Part shown: one piece after another, positions 63,256 to 64,000 of the stretch
How positions within the stretch are numbered: position 1 is the first letter of the stretch
Layout of the letters: each line of letters opens with the position of its first letter
Assembly (NCBI RefSeq): GCF_028583425.1
Contig: NC_072791.1
Span: 46,609,229 to 46,673,228 of the forward strand
DNA from: Eublepharis macularius
Lineage: Eukaryota > Chordata > Lepidosauria > Squamata > Eublepharidae
Direction: 5' to 3'
DNA length: 64,000 nucleotides
The notes under the pieces: generated by a model
Told to the model about the DNA's origin: nothing
Database searches by the model: none
What the model saw: the letters and a program-made list of their open reading frames with translations, nothing else
Made by a program: the position numbers and the translations under genes

Positions 63256-63450
63256 CCAACTTCATCCCAACATAATATGCAATTGATTTTCTACAACCTT
63301 CTCTACCTCCTTACTCATAAATGGGATATTTGAGACTGACCTATATTTTTCCAGGTTAAATCAATCCATTAAGTTTCCTCCTGCTCCTTCAAAATAGATT
63401 TCACAACTCCTTTTCTTGCAAGGGCTCACCACTTTTTATTCAGAGAGGCA
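63256..63450 (-). mobile_element. L2-type LINE, part 2 (after the DIRS insertion)
   Basis: Antisense L2 text resumes: CAACCTTCTCTACCTCCTTA, CTCATAAATGGGATATTTGA, GACTGACCTATATTTTTCCAGG. In squamate L2 copies this text follows closely after GCCAGACTGAAATGG, the text that ends the left part near 57590. Confidence 0.6.
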
Positions 63451-64000
63451 ATACATGTCACACTTACAAGTTGGACAGCTTTGTTCAGCGAACAATGAAG
63501 GGAAAAAAGGGAGCCTGAGAATTGTCTAGATATAAATTTCAGCCTCCCTGTCCTTTGTTGTCCCTGTTTAGGAAAATTATCTCCTTGGGTCATAGTGTAA
63601 AGAAGAGACAGGCAAGAACCACAGGTGACTTCTATTGTGCATGAGTGCTGAACAAATCATCATTGATCCTTCCTGTGGATTACTGTATGATAATCTGAAG
63701 TTTCTTATAAATGTAATCTTTATATCACATTGGAAAAAACACTGGATTATATCAATTTTCGGTCTAATCTAGCAGAGTAACTCTTATGCCGGGCCAGACT
63801 GGGTTCATTCTTCAGCCTGATCTATGTTATTGTAGTACTGCCAGACTGGAAAAGATTACCTAGGAACTCTTAACTAATCCACATCACTAACTAGGCAGTG
63901 GTGTTTATGTATTGGCCCATTGCTGCTATTGAAAGGACATGATTTTACAAACCTGGTGCAGAACTTGTTGCTTTTTCTCCAACAGCAGCTGCCTCCCATA
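63451..64000. other. Unassigned non-coding sequence
   Basis: No gene or repeat recognised to the end of the window. Confidence 0.4.

Noticed and set aside
1-64000. CRISPR arrays, bacterial operons, riboswitches
   Set aside because: Composition, SINE/LINE content and absence of dense coding show vertebrate nuclear DNA. No regularly spaced repeat-spacer array is present.

Overview
The window is vertebrate nuclear DNA and almost certainly comes from a squamate reptile (lizard or gecko). It carries a mix of mobile elements typical of squamates: Bov-B/RTE, CR1 and L2-type LINEs, MIR-like CORE-SINEs, tRNA-derived SINEs, Penelope-like elements (PLEs), hAT and PIF/Harbinger-like MITEs, and DIRS tyrosine-recombinase retrotransposons. 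No family name could be checked against a repeat library; all are recognised from sequence features and recall. I find no host gene that can be read with confidence. The only host-gene hint is a CpG-rich patch near 1.7-2.2 kb with a short ATG-led frame followed by a GC-type splice donor.

Layout. 1-3.4 kb: unique sequence, then CpG-rich DNA and a candidate conserved non-coding element (CNE). 3.4-10.7 kb: a hAT element with a perfect 8-bp target duplication, a repeated sequence pair, a Bov-B 3' fragment split by a 546-bp triple-palindrome element, a PLE fragment with a GIY-YIG domain, microsatellites, a CORE-SINE and a palindromic MITE. 12-21 kb: PLE, CR1 and L2 remnants, including an L2 copy split by two DNA transposons 16 bp apart. 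21-45 kb: mostly low-repeat sequence with scattered SINEs and LINE tails and several AT-core-rich segments that look like CNEs, as in the regulatory territory of a developmental gene. 45-57 kb: an L1-like retroposon between 43-bp direct repeats, two PLE tail palindromes with hammerhead-ribozyme cores, an old DIRS 3' fragment, a PLE with a long open GIY-YIG frame, and L2/CR1 fragments. 57.6-63.26 kb: a nearly full-length DIRS element on the minus strand inserted in an older L2 copy. 63.3-64 kb: the rest of that L2, then unassigned sequence.

The strongest signals are (1) the DIRS element, which keeps both inverted terminal repeats and an internal complementary region that reproduces the joined outer ends of the element; (2) several independent hammerhead-ribozyme cores tied to PLE tails, intact or decayed; and (3) a set of GAGCC-ended palindromic elements inserted at C-TNA-G sites, one of which has grown into a three-hairpin foldback.
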